Shown: positions 19,179-28,504 of the stretch, one piece after another
Numbering within the stretch: position 1 is the stretch's first letter
Layout: each line of letters opens with the position of its first letter
Origin: Flavipsychrobacter sp.
GTDB lineage: Bacteria; Bacteroidota; Bacteroidia; Chitinophagales; Chitinophagaceae
Assembly: GCA_016787265.1 (NCBI GenBank)
Contig: JAEUVF010000016.1
Location: 248,001-312,000, forward strand
Reading direction: 5' to 3'
Length of the DNA stretch: 64,000 nt
Notes under the pieces: model-generated
The model's database searches: none
The model's input: the letters and a program-made list of their open reading frames with translations, nothing else
What the model was told of the DNA's origin: nothing
Translations under genes and position numbers: made by a program

Positions 19179-20210
19179 TTAATGTTCGGGTTCAGAAGAC
19201 GCAAACGTTTTCATAAACTCCTGGAAGCCGGGAGAATGACGGAATTGGAGTTCTTCCTTTTTATATTCCACCACCAGGAATTCGGCATTGAGTTTACGGG
19301 CCAGGCGTTTCGCTTTTCGGTGAGAAAGCAGACTGATGGATTTGGTCAGCCAGTCAGCCACCACCGGGTCTTTCGATATAACAGTAACGGACATACGTTT
19401 TGTAATGCCATAACCGGTTTTTGGATGCAATATATGAGAGTAACGTTTGCCCTCGTGTTCCATATACTGGTAGAGATCTCCTGATGTGGTAACCGACTGA
19501 TTTTTCAACAGGAGATGTTCGTGTAACCATTCTGCTTCATGATGAGGAGTATTGATTGCCACTACCCAGCCTGCCTTACCAGGAGGATTACCCCTGGCGG
19601 TGATATCACCACTTACATCCACCAGGGCAGCAGTAATGCCCTGGGCCAGCAAAAAGCGGATCACTTTATCGCCGATATATCCCTGTGCGATGCCTCCCAG
19701 ATCGAGTTGTATACCGGTTTTGAGCATCCTGGCCATTCCGGTTTTTGGATCCAGCTGCAGGTATTTCATGCCGGAAAGTTCCTGGGCAGCAGCAACTTCT
19801 TCTTTGGAGGGCCATTGGTCTGACTGCCGCGCGGCACGCCAGAGTTTTGTCAGTCGGCCTATGGAGATATCAAAACTGCCCTTGCTGATGGCATGGGCTC
19901 TTTTGCTCAGCAGCAGGATATCAAAAAGGGCAGGAACAATCGGATGATAGGTGGCGGTATCTGCTGCAGTTGCGCAGAACCGGTTAAGCTCACTTTGGGG
20001 ATCGTAATCGGTAAAGATGGCGGCCAGGCTGTCGACTATATGAAAAGCACGGGCTGCAATCTGTTGCGCCTGCAAGCTGTCTGTATGATAAAATACAATG
20101 GTAAAAGGCGAGGCCATTTTGTTTTCCACAAACTCGAAACGTTTCGGTTGTGCGTAACTGGTATAGCCGGCAATTAACCAGGACAGGGAAAAAATTAACT
20201 TTTGAATCAA
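19179..20210 (-). CDS. FAD:protein FMN transferase (ApbE family)
   Basis: 343 residues. ApbE covalently attaches FMN to Thr/Ser of exported flavoproteins. The start is a TTG at 20210: no ATG lies between it and the in-frame stop upstream, and the signal peptide (LIFSLSWLIAGYTSYAQ) begins there. Family features are FDISIGRLTKLWR, DLGGIAQGYIGDKV (metal/FAD region), ALVDVSGDI and TSGDLYQYM before HILHPKTGYG. I see no FMN-acceptor domain in the window that could be its target. It is the first gene of the minus run and is divergent from the TIM-barrel gene. Confidence 0.85.
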   Translation of the reverse strand: MIQKLIFSLSWLIAGYTSYAQPKRFEFVENKMASPFTIVFYHTDSLQAQQIAARAFHIVDSLAAIFTDYDPQSELNRFCATAADTATYHPIVPALFDILLLSKRAHAISKGSFDISIGRLTKLWRAARQSDQWPSKEEVAAAQELSGMKYLQLDPKTGMARMLKTGIQLDLGGIAQGYIGDKVIRFLLAQGITAALVDVSGDITARGNPPGKAGWVVAINTPHHEAEWLHEHLLLKNQSVTTSGDLYQYMEHEGKRYSHILHPKTGYGITKRMSVTVISKDPVVADWLTKSISLLSHRKAKRLARKLNAEFLVVEYKKEELQFRHSPGFQEFMKTFASSEPEH

Positions 20211-20263
20211 ATTGGTCGTTTTTGAACTGGATTCCGGTAAATTTAGTCATCAAATTGTTTTCC

Positions 20264-21205
20264 ATGCAAAGAAGAAATTTTGTTCGCCAGTCTTTATTAG
20301 CCGGTGGAGCCCTTGCCGGCGGGGTTTTATCCGGTACAAGCGCCCTGGCTGCTTCAGGGGAGAAAGTCGATACCAGTACTTTATCGGAAAAGCCCTTTAA
20401 CCTGGATTATGCCTTTCACGATGGAATGTTTTCAAATCATGCCGGAAAGGATTTTATTGAGCAAATCAAATTCGGACATAGTATGGGATTCCGGTCCATC
20501 GAGGACAATGGTATGATGGGGCGAAGCGTGGATCAGCAAAAAAAAATAGGTGAAACGCTGGCCAAACTGGGCATGCGGATGGGCGTATTTGTAATTACCT
20601 CTGATTCCTGGCATTGGAAAACCTCTTTGACCACCGGTAAAAAAGAGCATATCGACCGGATGAAAAAGGATTGTTATGAAGCCATTGAAGTAGCCAAACG
20701 TTGCGGCGCCAAATGGATGACCGTGGTGCCTGGGAACTATGATCGCAGTCTGCCTCATGATCAGCAAACTGCCAATGTAATAGATGCACTTCGTATTGCA
20801 TCCGATATACTGGCACCACATGGCCTGGCCATGGTGCTGGAAGCGCTGAGTGATAACCCGGATTTATTCCTTCGTTATACTAACCAGACCTATATGATCT
20901 GCAGAGCGGTAAACAGTCCGGCCTGCAAATTTTTATTTGATATGTTCCATATGCAGCGCAATGAAGGTGATATCATTAAAAATATTGACCGTACCTGGAC
21001 CGAAACACCTTATTTCCAGATTGGAGATAACCCTGGTAGAAATGAACCGGGAACCGGTGAAATGAATTACCGCAATATTTTCAGGCATATCCATTCAAAG
21101 GGATATAAAGGAATATTGGGTATGGAGCATGGGAATGCCAAACCCGGCAAAGAGGGAGAGCTGGCGCTGATCAAAGCGTACCGGGATGCGGATAATTTTA
21201 TCTAG
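20264..21205 (+). CDS. Tat-exported sugar isomerase/epimerase-like TIM barrel
   Basis: 313 residues from the ATG at 20264. A 351-residue reading from 20150 overlaps the divergent ApbE gene and precedes the leader, so it is rejected. The leader MQRRNFVRQSLLAGG is Tat-like. The body fits the AP-endonuclease-2/hydroxypyruvate isomerase family: DNGMMGRS, KWMTVVPGNYD, LVLEALSDN-type metal site (AMVLEAL), KFLFDMFHMQ, IGDNPGRNEPG and a final LGMEHGN. These enzymes interconvert ketoses and aldoses or hydroxypyruvate at a divalent metal. Its divergent partner operon holds an exported oxidoreductase, which fits a periplasmic sugar-derivative pathway. Confidence 0.8.
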   Translation: MQRRNFVRQSLLAGGALAGGVLSGTSALAASGEKVDTSTLSEKPFNLDYAFHDGMFSNHAGKDFIEQIKFGHSMGFRSIEDNGMMGRSVDQQKKIGETLAKLGMRMGVFVITSDSWHWKTSLTTGKKEHIDRMKKDCYEAIEVAKRCGAKWMTVVPGNYDRSLPHDQQTANVIDALRIASDILAPHGLAMVLEALSDNPDLFLRYTNQTYMICRAVNSPACKFLFDMFHMQRNEGDIIKNIDRTWTETPYFQIGDNPGRNEPGTGEMNYRNIFRHIHSKGYKGILGMEHGNAKPGKEGELALIKAYRDADNFI

Positions 21206-21335
21206 TAGCCAGCATTTTTCGAAATTGGACTAATCCTGATTGGATATTAACCTTCTTAGAGGGAAGGGTAGAAACGGTATGAGCAAATGAATTAAATTGA
21301 AGGCGAAACAATAAACCTTCAATAAATACAGGCTT

Positions 21336-23876
21336 GTGAAGTTTTCTACCCTTTTTTTAGCAGCAGCAATTACGCTGACTACAGGTACCATCGTTGCGCA
21401 GGAGAATGAAACTGCTCCTGCTTCGTTTAACCATATCCGTTCTACACATTCTTTTACCAGTGGTTTGATAGCTCCTTTTCCCTCTAGATATGGAAGAGAG
21501 GCGGTATATAGTGATCATCTGGCTTATTTGTATTTCAGCAAACAATTACAGGAGCCAAAGGAAGGTGCCAGTGCCGGAACTACCACTGATGGGCAACCGA
21601 TAATCTGGGAGTCCCTTGATTTGGACAGCGCCGGTCGGCTTCGTCCGAAAAGAGGACGGGCACTGGGAGGAGCACCTGCTGGTCCGGGTGTACAGGCTGG
21701 CGCAACCAGGGGCGGATTATCCTGGGGCAGCCGGATCATCTATCTGACCTATACAGCTACCAAGGCGCAAACAGCGATATTGTCTGTGAAAGGGAACAGC
21801 AGTGTATTGGTGAATGGGGAAATGCATACCGGGGATGCTTACAATATGGGATTTCTTTTCATACCGGTGCAACTTAAAAAAGGAAAGAACGAATTTTTTC
21901 TGCGGGGTTCCAGTGCGGTAGCCAGCTTATTGTTTCCATCAAAGCCAGTGCAATTGCAGGCGGAAGACATGACCCTGCCGCATATAGTGCCTGGAGTTCA
22001 AACAGGTATGCAGGAAGGAGGGGTAGTAGTGGTTAATACCGGGAATCAACCCTTGAAAGGATTGCGCATACAGGCAATTGTATCCGGACAAAGCCAGGAA
22101 ACAACATTGCCTGATATACCGGCGATGAGTACCCGAAAAGTAGCTTTTCGCTTTGATGGATCCGGCATTACAACAAAAGGATCGTTCACCGGAACCCTGA
22201 ATTTATTAAATGCCAGAACGATTCTGGACCAGCGTTCCTTTACTGTGGAGAGCATGAATCCGGGAGAAGCTTACAGCAGCACTTTTACCAGTGAGGTAGA
22301 TGGAAGTTTACAGTATTATTCTGTTCGTCCGCAAACACCCGGATCAGTTTGGGAGCCTGGAAAAAACGCGCTGTTTTTATCCGTACATGGAGCAGGAGTG
22401 GAAGCGATCAGCCAGGCCCGGGCTTATAAATCCAAAGATTGGGGAACCCTCGTGGCGGCAACTAACAGAAGGCCACGTGGTTTTAACTGGGAAGACTGGG
22501 GCCGTTTGGATGCATTGGAAGTATTAACTATTGCAAAGCAACGGTTCCAGCCGGATCCTGCAAAAGTATACCTCACGGGACATTCAATGGGCGGGCATGG
22601 CACCTGGTTTTTAGGTGCTACCTATCCGGATAAATGGGCAGCGATTGCACCCTGTGCGGGTTATCCCACCATGAAAGGGTATGGTTCAGCAGATGGACTT
22701 ATTCCTGATTCCAGTGGGAACCTGTTTGAGCAGCGATTGATCCGGGCCAGTAACCAGAGTGATGTAATAAAGCTTGCAACCAATTATAAACATCATGGGG
22801 TTTATATTTTCCATGGAGATGATGACCGTACGGTATCGGTTCGTTATGCAAGGCAGATGAGAGAGCTGCTGGGAACCTTCCAGCCAGATTTTGTGCATTA
22901 TGAATATCCTGGAGGAAGCCATTGGTTTGGAGATCACAGTGTAGACTGGAAACCGTTATTTGATTATTTCCAGTGGCATGAACGCCTGCCGGATAGCAGT
23001 GTGAGCAATATTGATTTTACAACCGCACATCCGGGTATATCGGCCAGTTCAAGATGGGCAACCATCTTGCAGCAGCAGGAAATACTGGAGTACAGCCGGA
23101 TACAGCTAAACAGGAATCGGGCGAAAGGACTGATAACTGGTACTACTACAAACATTAAGTTATTGCAACTGGATCTTTCTGATTTTTCAATAGGAACAAC
23201 AATTGAGATAAGGCTGGACAGTTTGTCGATGGTAAAACATATTGTAGGAACTTTATCAGATAAAATAGTATTGCAGCGTACTGCCTCCGGTTGGGAAAAA
23301 GGAGTAGCCCCAACTGCAGAGCAGAAAGGACCGCATCGCTATGGGACGCTAAAAGAAGCCTTCAACAACCGAATGGTATTTGTGGTGGGAACGATAGGTA
23401 ACAAAGAGGAAACGACCTGGAACTGGAACAAAGCGCGCTATGATGCCGAGACCTGGTACTACCGGGGTAATGGTGCAGTGGATATCATAACAGACAAAGA
23501 ATACTCCCTGGATAAATACAAAGACAGGGGAGTGATCCTGATTGGCAATAAGAGTACCAATGCAGCCTGGAATCTGCTGTTAGCGGATTGCCCGATCCAG
23601 GTAGAGCGCAACCTGATAACAGCCGGCGAGCAGCGTTGGGAAGGGGATGATCTGGCCACCTATTTTGTATGGCCCTTAAAGAATTCTTCCAAAGCATCGG
23701 TAGCAGTATTAACCGGTACCGGTATGAAAGGTAACAATGCTGCATATGCGAATCAGTATTTTGCGGGAGCCAGTGGATTTCCGGACTACATGATCTTTAG
23801 CTTTGACATGTTGAAAGAAGGTGCAAAGCATCTGAAGCTGACCGGATTCTTTGATGAGAACTGGAAGTTGAAATAG
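21336..23876 (+). CDS. Large exported prolyl-oligopeptidase/esterase-like hydrolase
   Basis: 846 residues from a GTG start. A signal peptide (ending IVAQ) is followed by beta-rich domains to about 330. An alpha/beta-hydrolase domain follows, with the nucleophile S417 in GHSMGGHG, an acid candidate in HGDDDRTV and the histidine in GGSHWFGDH. A further beta-rich domain with unclear role makes up the last 280 residues. The layout resembles prolyl-oligopeptidase-like or esterase enzymes of Bacteroidota that act on peptides or sugar esters outside the cell. Substrate unknown. A strong terminator follows at 23897-23931. Confidence 0.78.
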   Translation: MKFSTLFLAAAITLTTGTIVAQENETAPASFNHIRSTHSFTSGLIAPFPSRYGREAVYSDHLAYLYFSKQLQEPKEGASAGTTTDGQPIIWESLDLDSAGRLRPKRGRALGGAPAGPGVQAGATRGGLSWGSRIIYLTYTATKAQTAILSVKGNSSVLVNGEMHTGDAYNMGFLFIPVQLKKGKNEFFLRGSSAVASLLFPSKPVQLQAEDMTLPHIVPGVQTGMQEGGVVVVNTGNQPLKGLRIQAIVSGQSQETTLPDIPAMSTRKVAFRFDGSGITTKGSFTGTLNLLNARTILDQRSFTVESMNPGEAYSSTFTSEVDGSLQYYSVRPQTPGSVWEPGKNALFLSVHGAGVEAISQARAYKSKDWGTLVAATNRRPRGFNWEDWGRLDALEVLTIAKQRFQPDPAKVYLTGHSMGGHGTWFLGATYPDKWAAIAPCAGYPTMKGYGSADGLIPDSSGNLFEQRLIRASNQSDVIKLATNYKHHGVYIFHGDDDRTVSVRYARQMRELLGTFQPDFVHYEYPGGSHWFGDHSVDWKPLFDYFQWHERLPDSSVSNIDFTTAHPGISASSRWATILQQQEILEYSRIQLNRNRAKGLITGTTTNIKLLQLDLSDFSIGTTIEIRLDSLSMVKHIVGTLSDKIVLQRTASGWEKGVAPTAEQKGPHRYGTLKEAFNNRMVFVVGTIGNKEETTWNWNKARYDAETWYYRGNGAVDIITDKEYSLDKYKDRGVILIGNKSTNAAWNLLLADCPIQVERNLITAGEQRWEGDDLATYFVWPLKNSSKASVAVLTGTGMKGNNAAYANQYFAGASGFPDYMIFSFDMLKEGAKHLKLTGFFDENWKLK

Positions 23877-23896
23877 TGTTCAACTAATAGCTTTTG

Positions 23897-23931
23897 AGCC
23901 CGTTTGCTGGAAATTGCAGGCGGGCTTTTTT
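23897..23931 (+). terminator. Rho-independent terminator
   Basis: AGCCCG (23897-23902) pairs with CGGGCT (23921-23926), with an inner TGC / GCA extension, and is followed by a run of T to 23931. It lies 20 bases after the large hydrolase stop and touches the stop of the convergent small gene. Confidence 0.75.
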
Positions 23932-24421
23932 ATAAAGCCATATCGCACAAGAATACATGCGAACTGTCAGTGCCGAAAAATAAAGTTTGTGCTCTTTTGG
24001 GATTATTACTGTAGCGTAGTTTATAAACAGTATCTCTTATTACTGCAGGATTCCACCAGGAGGGTCTATCTGCAAAAGAAGTGCTTAGAGTCAAGGAATC
24101 CGGGTGATTATAAATAGAAATCTCGTAATTTTTTTGTTGTGCGATTCGTTTCAGTTCATCTGGGCAAAGTTGAATTTCCATCCAGATGCAACAGTCCAGG
24201 ATCGGCAGTAGCTGATCTTTGGTATTTCTTATTGTAACGCAATTTTCAAGAGGCGGTTTGAAAAGAATTGAATAAATCTGTTCCGGCGTTTTCGGACTGG
24301 AGTTTTTAATGATTCTGCTGAGATTCTCAGTCATTTTTCGGGATCCTGTAAATTGCAGAATAGCGATAATTGCTACAACAACCAGAACAGCACCTACAAG
24401 AATGCTTTTTGTTGATAGCAT
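23930..24421 (-). CDS. Hypothetical single-pass membrane protein
   Basis: 163 residues, not recognised. One N-terminal membrane helix (ILVGAVLVVVAIIAILQF) precedes a soluble, probably periplasmic domain with four cysteines (NCVTIR, DCCIW and LCPDELK). There are no recognisable catalytic motifs. It follows the ankyrin gene on the same strand with a 19-base gap, so the two are likely co-transcribed. Its stop overlaps the convergent terminator at 23897-23931. Confidence 0.6.
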   Translation of the reverse strand: MLSTKSILVGAVLVVVAIIAILQFTGSRKMTENLSRIIKNSSPKTPEQIYSILFKPPLENCVTIRNTKDQLLPILDCCIWMEIQLCPDELKRIAQQKNYEISIYNHPDSLTLSTSFADRPSWWNPAVIRDTVYKLRYSNNPKRAQTLFFGTDSSHVFLCDMAL

Positions 24422-24440
24422 ATGGTTGTAATAGTTTGAA

Positions 24441-25049
24441 TTAAAAAAGCTGGTAGGATTCCAGCCGGAAATTAATCAGGTCTGATTTTGCACTATCTCG
24501 GGTTGCATTGCTTACATCCGGATCTGCTCCTACATCAATAAGTGCTTTAAAAACCTTTCTTAATTGTTCCAGCAGGATTCCATTCTGCAAGTCTGCACTG
24601 GGATTGAATATCATTTGTCTGGCATCCAAAATAGCTCTTCCTAAACATGAATTTCCATAGGAATCGGTAGCATTTGGATTGGCTTTGTTTTCCAACATTA
24701 GTTTCAAAAGAGAAAAAGCTTTGTCGAATTTGGATGTATCGCGTTGAAGGGTATAGCTATTAAAAATGCTGGCTCTTATGCAATCATGCAACACAGGAGT
24801 AGTCCATTCATTGATGGTGGATGTTTCCTGAAAGTTGACATCTGCTCCACGATCAATTAATAGTTTAGTAACTTCAAACCGGCCCGTTTTAAAAGACAGT
24901 TGAAGTCCGGATTGTCCATCGTCTTTTTTGGGAGGTGCAACATTGCAAACGTTCAGGTATTCCGGCTTTTCATCCAGGAGCCGGTTTAAAGTTGCCAGGT
25001 CTCCATCCGTTATAGCTTTGAAATAGATCTTGATTTCTTTTTTCGTCAT
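24441..25049 (-). CDS. Cytosolic ankyrin-repeat protein
   Basis: 202 residues with no signal peptide. Ankyrin-type repeats are visible at GDLATLNRLLDEKPEYLNV, SGLQLSFKTGRFEVTKLLID with RGADVNFQE, LLKLMLENKANPNATDSYG and VFKALIDVGADPDVSN. It is probably a protein-binding or immunity-like partner; nothing catalytic is seen. It starts only 24 bases from the divergent serine hydrolase gene and is followed by the small membrane protein gene. Confidence 0.75.
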   Translation of the reverse strand: MTKKEIKIYFKAITDGDLATLNRLLDEKPEYLNVCNVAPPKKDDGQSGLQLSFKTGRFEVTKLLIDRGADVNFQETSTINEWTTPVLHDCIRASIFNSYTLQRDTSKFDKAFSLLKLMLENKANPNATDSYGNSCLGRAILDARQMIFNPSADLQNGILLEQLRKVFKALIDVGADPDVSNATRDSAKSDLINFRLESYQLF

Positions 25050-25073
25050 AACGAAAACAGTGTAGTTTAGGGA

Positions 25074-26687
25074 ATGAAACTACTGCTTTTATTGGGATTA
25101 TTTCCCCTGCAGCTATTGGCACAATCCAGCTTTTCGGACACTGCTCGCCAGATTGAAACAGTATTAAAACCCTGGTCGAATACAAACTTACCAGGGGTGT
25201 CAGTAGCAATCAGCCGGCATGGACAGCTGATCTATGCACAAGCTTTCGGTGCTGCTGATTTAGAACATGATGTGCTTAATGATACTGCCACCATTTTTGA
25301 AGCAGGATCCGTTTCCAAACAATTTACGGCTGCTGCCATCTTATTGCTGGAGCAGGACGGCAAACTCCGCCAGCTAGATGATGTGCGTAAATACATTCCC
25401 GAATTACCGGATTATGGTTCGGTTATTACTATTTATGATCTGATACATCACCAGAGTGGTTTGCGAGACTGGGGATCGGTTGCGGAAGTAGAAGGATGGG
25501 GGCGCGGTTCAAGAGCTCACACTAATGCACATGCGCTACAGATTATTTGTCGCCAGACAGCGCTCAACAACCCTCCAGGAACAGAATACATATACAGCAA
25601 CAGCAACTATAATCTGATGGCCATTATTGTGGAGCGGGTTGCCAAAAAAAGTTTTGCGCAATTCTGCAAGGATCGCATTTTTGTTCCGGCAGGTATGAGC
25701 CATACCAGTTGGCGGAATGATTTCCGGCAAGTTGTGAAAAAACGTGCGATCGCTTATCAGCAAACGCCGATGGCACTGAAAATGTCCATGCCCTTTGAAG
25801 ATGCCCATGGAAATGGAGGCTTGCTGACAACTGCCACAGACCTGGTTAAATGGGCTGCGTTTATGCATGGAGGTAAGTTAGGCGGACAAGCACTACTGGA
25901 CCGGCAGCTTGAAAAAGGGCGCTTCAGAAATGGAATCTATCATCCTTATGCGGCTGGCTTGAGGATCAGTAAGTTTAATGGGCGGGATCAGGTAACGCAT
26001 AGTGGAGCTACTGCTGGGTATCGGGCCAACCTGGATTATTTTCCAGAATTGGGATTGTCCATCGCCCTATTATCCAATACCAGTGGTTTTTCTCCGGTAC
26101 AAATAGCTGAAAAGCTTGCGAGAATATATATAGCTGATTGGCCTGCATCCTGGGTTGAAATACCTGTTGTTTATAAGGCTGCACCTGATGAGCAAAAAAA
26201 ACTGGAAGGATGGTACCGGGATGCAAAAACGGATGAAGGTATTTTTATAAGGGCAGTTGACAGCACCCTTTTAATGCCAAATAAAATACCAATTACTTTT
26301 ACTCAGCAACGCAGGCTCCTCGCTAATGGTTACAATATACGTTTTCTGCGATCTGGCCTTTTAAGAATTAGTACGACACAGCCAATTGATACGACAAAGT
26401 TTTTAAGAGAACCTGCTTCTAATTGGTCAATAGATGATTTGAAACAGTTTGAAGGCACCTATACTAGTAAGGATGCCAATACAACGATCCGATTCAAGGT
26501 ATCAGGTACCAATCTTCAGTATCTACAGGAGCCTGATGTTCCTGTAACAGTTATACCAACCTACAAAGATGGATTTGAAACACCTGGATCCAGCATTCGA
26601 TTCCTAAGAGATAAAAAAGGTCAACTTACCGGATTTTCTATGTCAGTTGGCAGGGCCAGGCGGATAGAGTTTATGAAAATATATTGA
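25074..26687 (+). CDS. Exported beta-lactamase-like serine hydrolase
   Basis: 537 residues. The signal peptide ends LLAQ. The class C beta-lactamase/esterase fold has the nucleophile motif S79-V-S-K82, the second motif Y174-S-N176, and a third motif HSGATAGYRAN in place of KTG. The last 150 residues form a beta-rich domain of the kind seen in D-aminopeptidase-like family members (EGTYTSKD). It is likely a periplasmic peptidase or esterase rather than a resistance enzyme. Its 5' end is 24 bases from the divergent ankyrin gene. Confidence 0.85.
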   Translation: MKLLLLLGLFPLQLLAQSSFSDTARQIETVLKPWSNTNLPGVSVAISRHGQLIYAQAFGAADLEHDVLNDTATIFEAGSVSKQFTAAAILLLEQDGKLRQLDDVRKYIPELPDYGSVITIYDLIHHQSGLRDWGSVAEVEGWGRGSRAHTNAHALQIICRQTALNNPPGTEYIYSNSNYNLMAIIVERVAKKSFAQFCKDRIFVPAGMSHTSWRNDFRQVVKKRAIAYQQTPMALKMSMPFEDAHGNGGLLTTATDLVKWAAFMHGGKLGGQALLDRQLEKGRFRNGIYHPYAAGLRISKFNGRDQVTHSGATAGYRANLDYFPELGLSIALLSNTSGFSPVQIAEKLARIYIADWPASWVEIPVVYKAAPDEQKKLEGWYRDAKTDEGIFIRAVDSTLLMPNKIPITFTQQRRLLANGYNIRFLRSGLLRISTTQPIDTTKFLREPASNWSIDDLKQFEGTYTSKDANTTIRFKVSGTNLQYLQEPDVPVTVIPTYKDGFETPGSSIRFLRDKKGQLTGFSMSVGRARRIEFMKIY

Positions 26688-26692
26688 TGGCC

Positions 26693-27781
26693 TTACAGTT
26701 TATTCTCCAGTTCCATCAATTTTGAAACGATATCTTCAACCGATTTACTAAATCGTATAAAGCTCTTATCATCCGGTCGGGATTTGTATAAACTGATATA
26801 GTCAATTGTAAAGCGAATTGGGTCCTTGGTAAGGAGATCGGCAATAGCCTGATTCCCTTTATGTTTGGTGATTTGCCGGGCCATTTCATAGCCGACAAAA
26901 TAGCCTGTTTCGTCAAAAGCAGTAGAAAATGCAATGTCATAACTTGACTGATAATCAGCACTGGTATCATTAAATTGCCTATAGAGCAAGGCTTCAAATA
27001 ATTGGAAATTCTGATAGGGGCGTTCCTTGTTTTTCTGGTAGTGGGCAATCTGTTCTTCTGAAAAAGCAGCATTCTTTTTCAATTTCGACATGTCTCCCAC
27101 ATAGTTGGCAATACCTTCTGCCCAAAGATTATAAAGAAGGTAATAGGAAGCTTTTGAAGCATAGGAGATGCCAGCGCTTTCTTTTTTGTACGATCTGGTT
27201 CTTTGGCCAACACCCTGAAGTGTATGATATAATTCATGCGCCACCAGGTATTGTAATCCGTTTACATCATTTCCAATTTTTTGCAGCGCTACATTGAACG
27301 TTGGATCATCGCCAATGGTAAATCCCAGTGAACCACCACCTGCCAGGAAGCAGGCTTTGGTAGTTGCGCTAAGATCAGCTGGTGTATAAGGCTCAATTAT
27401 TGCTTTTACTTCTCCGATAAATTTTTCTTTATTGGAACTTATATAGGCGACTAGCTTCTTGATTTCAGGCAGCCTTGATTTAACCAGTTTCCAATTGTAT
27501 TCATCGTTCCCTTTAACCGTTCCTGTTTCAATGATTTCTTTAAGAGTGTTAATAAAAACATCTTCCCCAGCTCCGCTATAACCTTTTACTTTTTTTATTA
27601 ATAACTGGTTGCCATATAATTTCGAAACTTTTCTAAGCTGAAGAGTATCCGCTTTTTTATTGGAGAGTAATTCAGTAATGGCCTCTGCACTTTCAATATC
27701 AATAGAAACATTCAGCTGCTGTGAATATCCAACTGTTTTTACAAAAAAAATAGCACAAAGGATTAAAAGAGTTTTTTTCAT
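26693..27781 (-). CDS. Exported putative zinc metalloprotease
   Basis: 362 residues. A signal peptide (FFVKTVGYSQ) precedes a mostly helical domain with the zinc-protease motif HELYH at 182-186. A downstream glutamate is available in LWAEGIANYVGD (E about 36 residues later), in gluzincin style. It resembles DUF5700/DUF2268-type putative Zn-dependent proteases of Bacteroidota, but the family assignment is from memory. It lies 2 bases downstream of the interrupted outer-membrane-type gene, so the two form an operon. Confidence 0.68.
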   Translation of the reverse strand: MKKTLLILCAIFFVKTVGYSQQLNVSIDIESAEAITELLSNKKADTLQLRKVSKLYGNQLLIKKVKGYSGAGEDVFINTLKEIIETGTVKGNDEYNWKLVKSRLPEIKKLVAYISSNKEKFIGEVKAIIEPYTPADLSATTKACFLAGGGSLGFTIGDDPTFNVALQKIGNDVNGLQYLVAHELYHTLQGVGQRTRSYKKESAGISYASKASYYLLYNLWAEGIANYVGDMSKLKKNAAFSEEQIAHYQKNKERPYQNFQLFEALLYRQFNDTSADYQSSYDIAFSTAFDETGYFVGYEMARQITKHKGNQAIADLLTKDPIRFTIDYISLYKSRPDDKSFIRFSKSVEDIVSKLMELENKL

Positions 27782-27783
27782 AC

Positions 27784-28410
27784 TTAAAATTTAAATCCAA
27801 ATTTTAATCCGAGCAGGGTATTTATATCTCCATCATTATTGTTGGAAAAGTCAAATCTGATTCCGGTTGTGATATGTTGAATGAGATCAAATTCATAACC
27901 GGTAGAGATTCGATAACCAATAGTGAAGTCATTATCATAGTCTAATACAGATAGTCTGTTGAACTCTCCAAAACTTGGTATATTATCTATGGATACTCTT
28001 GATTCAGAGGATCGATAGGAATAACCAACGGTTGGACCAACCTGAATATGGAATCCCTTGATGATTTTTCGGAAAGGGAAATAAGAAATTTTGGGCCAGA
28101 GTGTAGTAGTGGAGGTATGGTAAAAAGAACTTCTCAACTCAAACATATTCGTGCTGGATGTTTTAGGATTTCTGCTTCCATTTTCAAAAATCAACTCGCC
28201 ACCAATTAACAATTTTGAAAGTCCGGGCCTGGATTCTTTTACACTATTTTTGGTCAGTTCCACAGCAATTCAAAATCCGGGTATATCACCTGTTCCAAAT
28301 AAGACGCTTCCTCCTGAAACATTCAAATACCGATTTTTGACTGGGTTGTCCTGGGTAAAGGCTGGAAGGGAGGCAATAAAAAGCATCAGGAATAATAAGT
28401 TCCATTTCAT
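27784..28410 (-). pseudogene. Outer-membrane beta-barrel-like gene interrupted by an in-frame TGA
   Basis: The ATG at 28410 opens a signal peptide (MKWNLLFLMLFIASLPAFTQ) and a mature start NRYLNVSGGSVLFGTGD. Codon 47 is TGA (28272-28270). The same frame continues without further stops for another 161 codons to 27784. The second part has the alternating pattern of an outer-membrane barrel (GFHIQVGPTVGYSYRSS, GIRFDFSNNN) and ends in GLKFGFKF, a typical C-terminal F signature. Without the stop it would be a 208-residue protein. TGA sits where GGA (Gly) would fit the flanking GF-IAVEL. A GTG at 28263 could restart translation but would give no signal peptide. Confidence 0.75.
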
Positions 28411-28504
28411 AGATAAGGTTTTGAAGTTGTCAAGATAGATAAAAGATTCAAAATGCCAAATGGTCGTTTAATTACCGAATTCAAGTCTTAATTTTCGGAT
28501 TCTT

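Noticed and set aside
20150..20263. Longer start for the TIM-barrel protein
   Set aside because: It would overlap the divergent ApbE gene and place about 38 residues ahead of a clear Tat leader.
23930..25049. A toxin-immunity pair (membrane protein plus ankyrin protein)
   Set aside because: Gene sizes and order are suggestive, but there is no recognisable toxin domain, no secretion marker and no repeat array of immunity genes.
25074..26687. A true beta-lactamase resistance gene
   Set aside because: The third motif is HSGATAG rather than KTG, and the long C-terminal beta domain points to a peptidase/esterase of the same fold.
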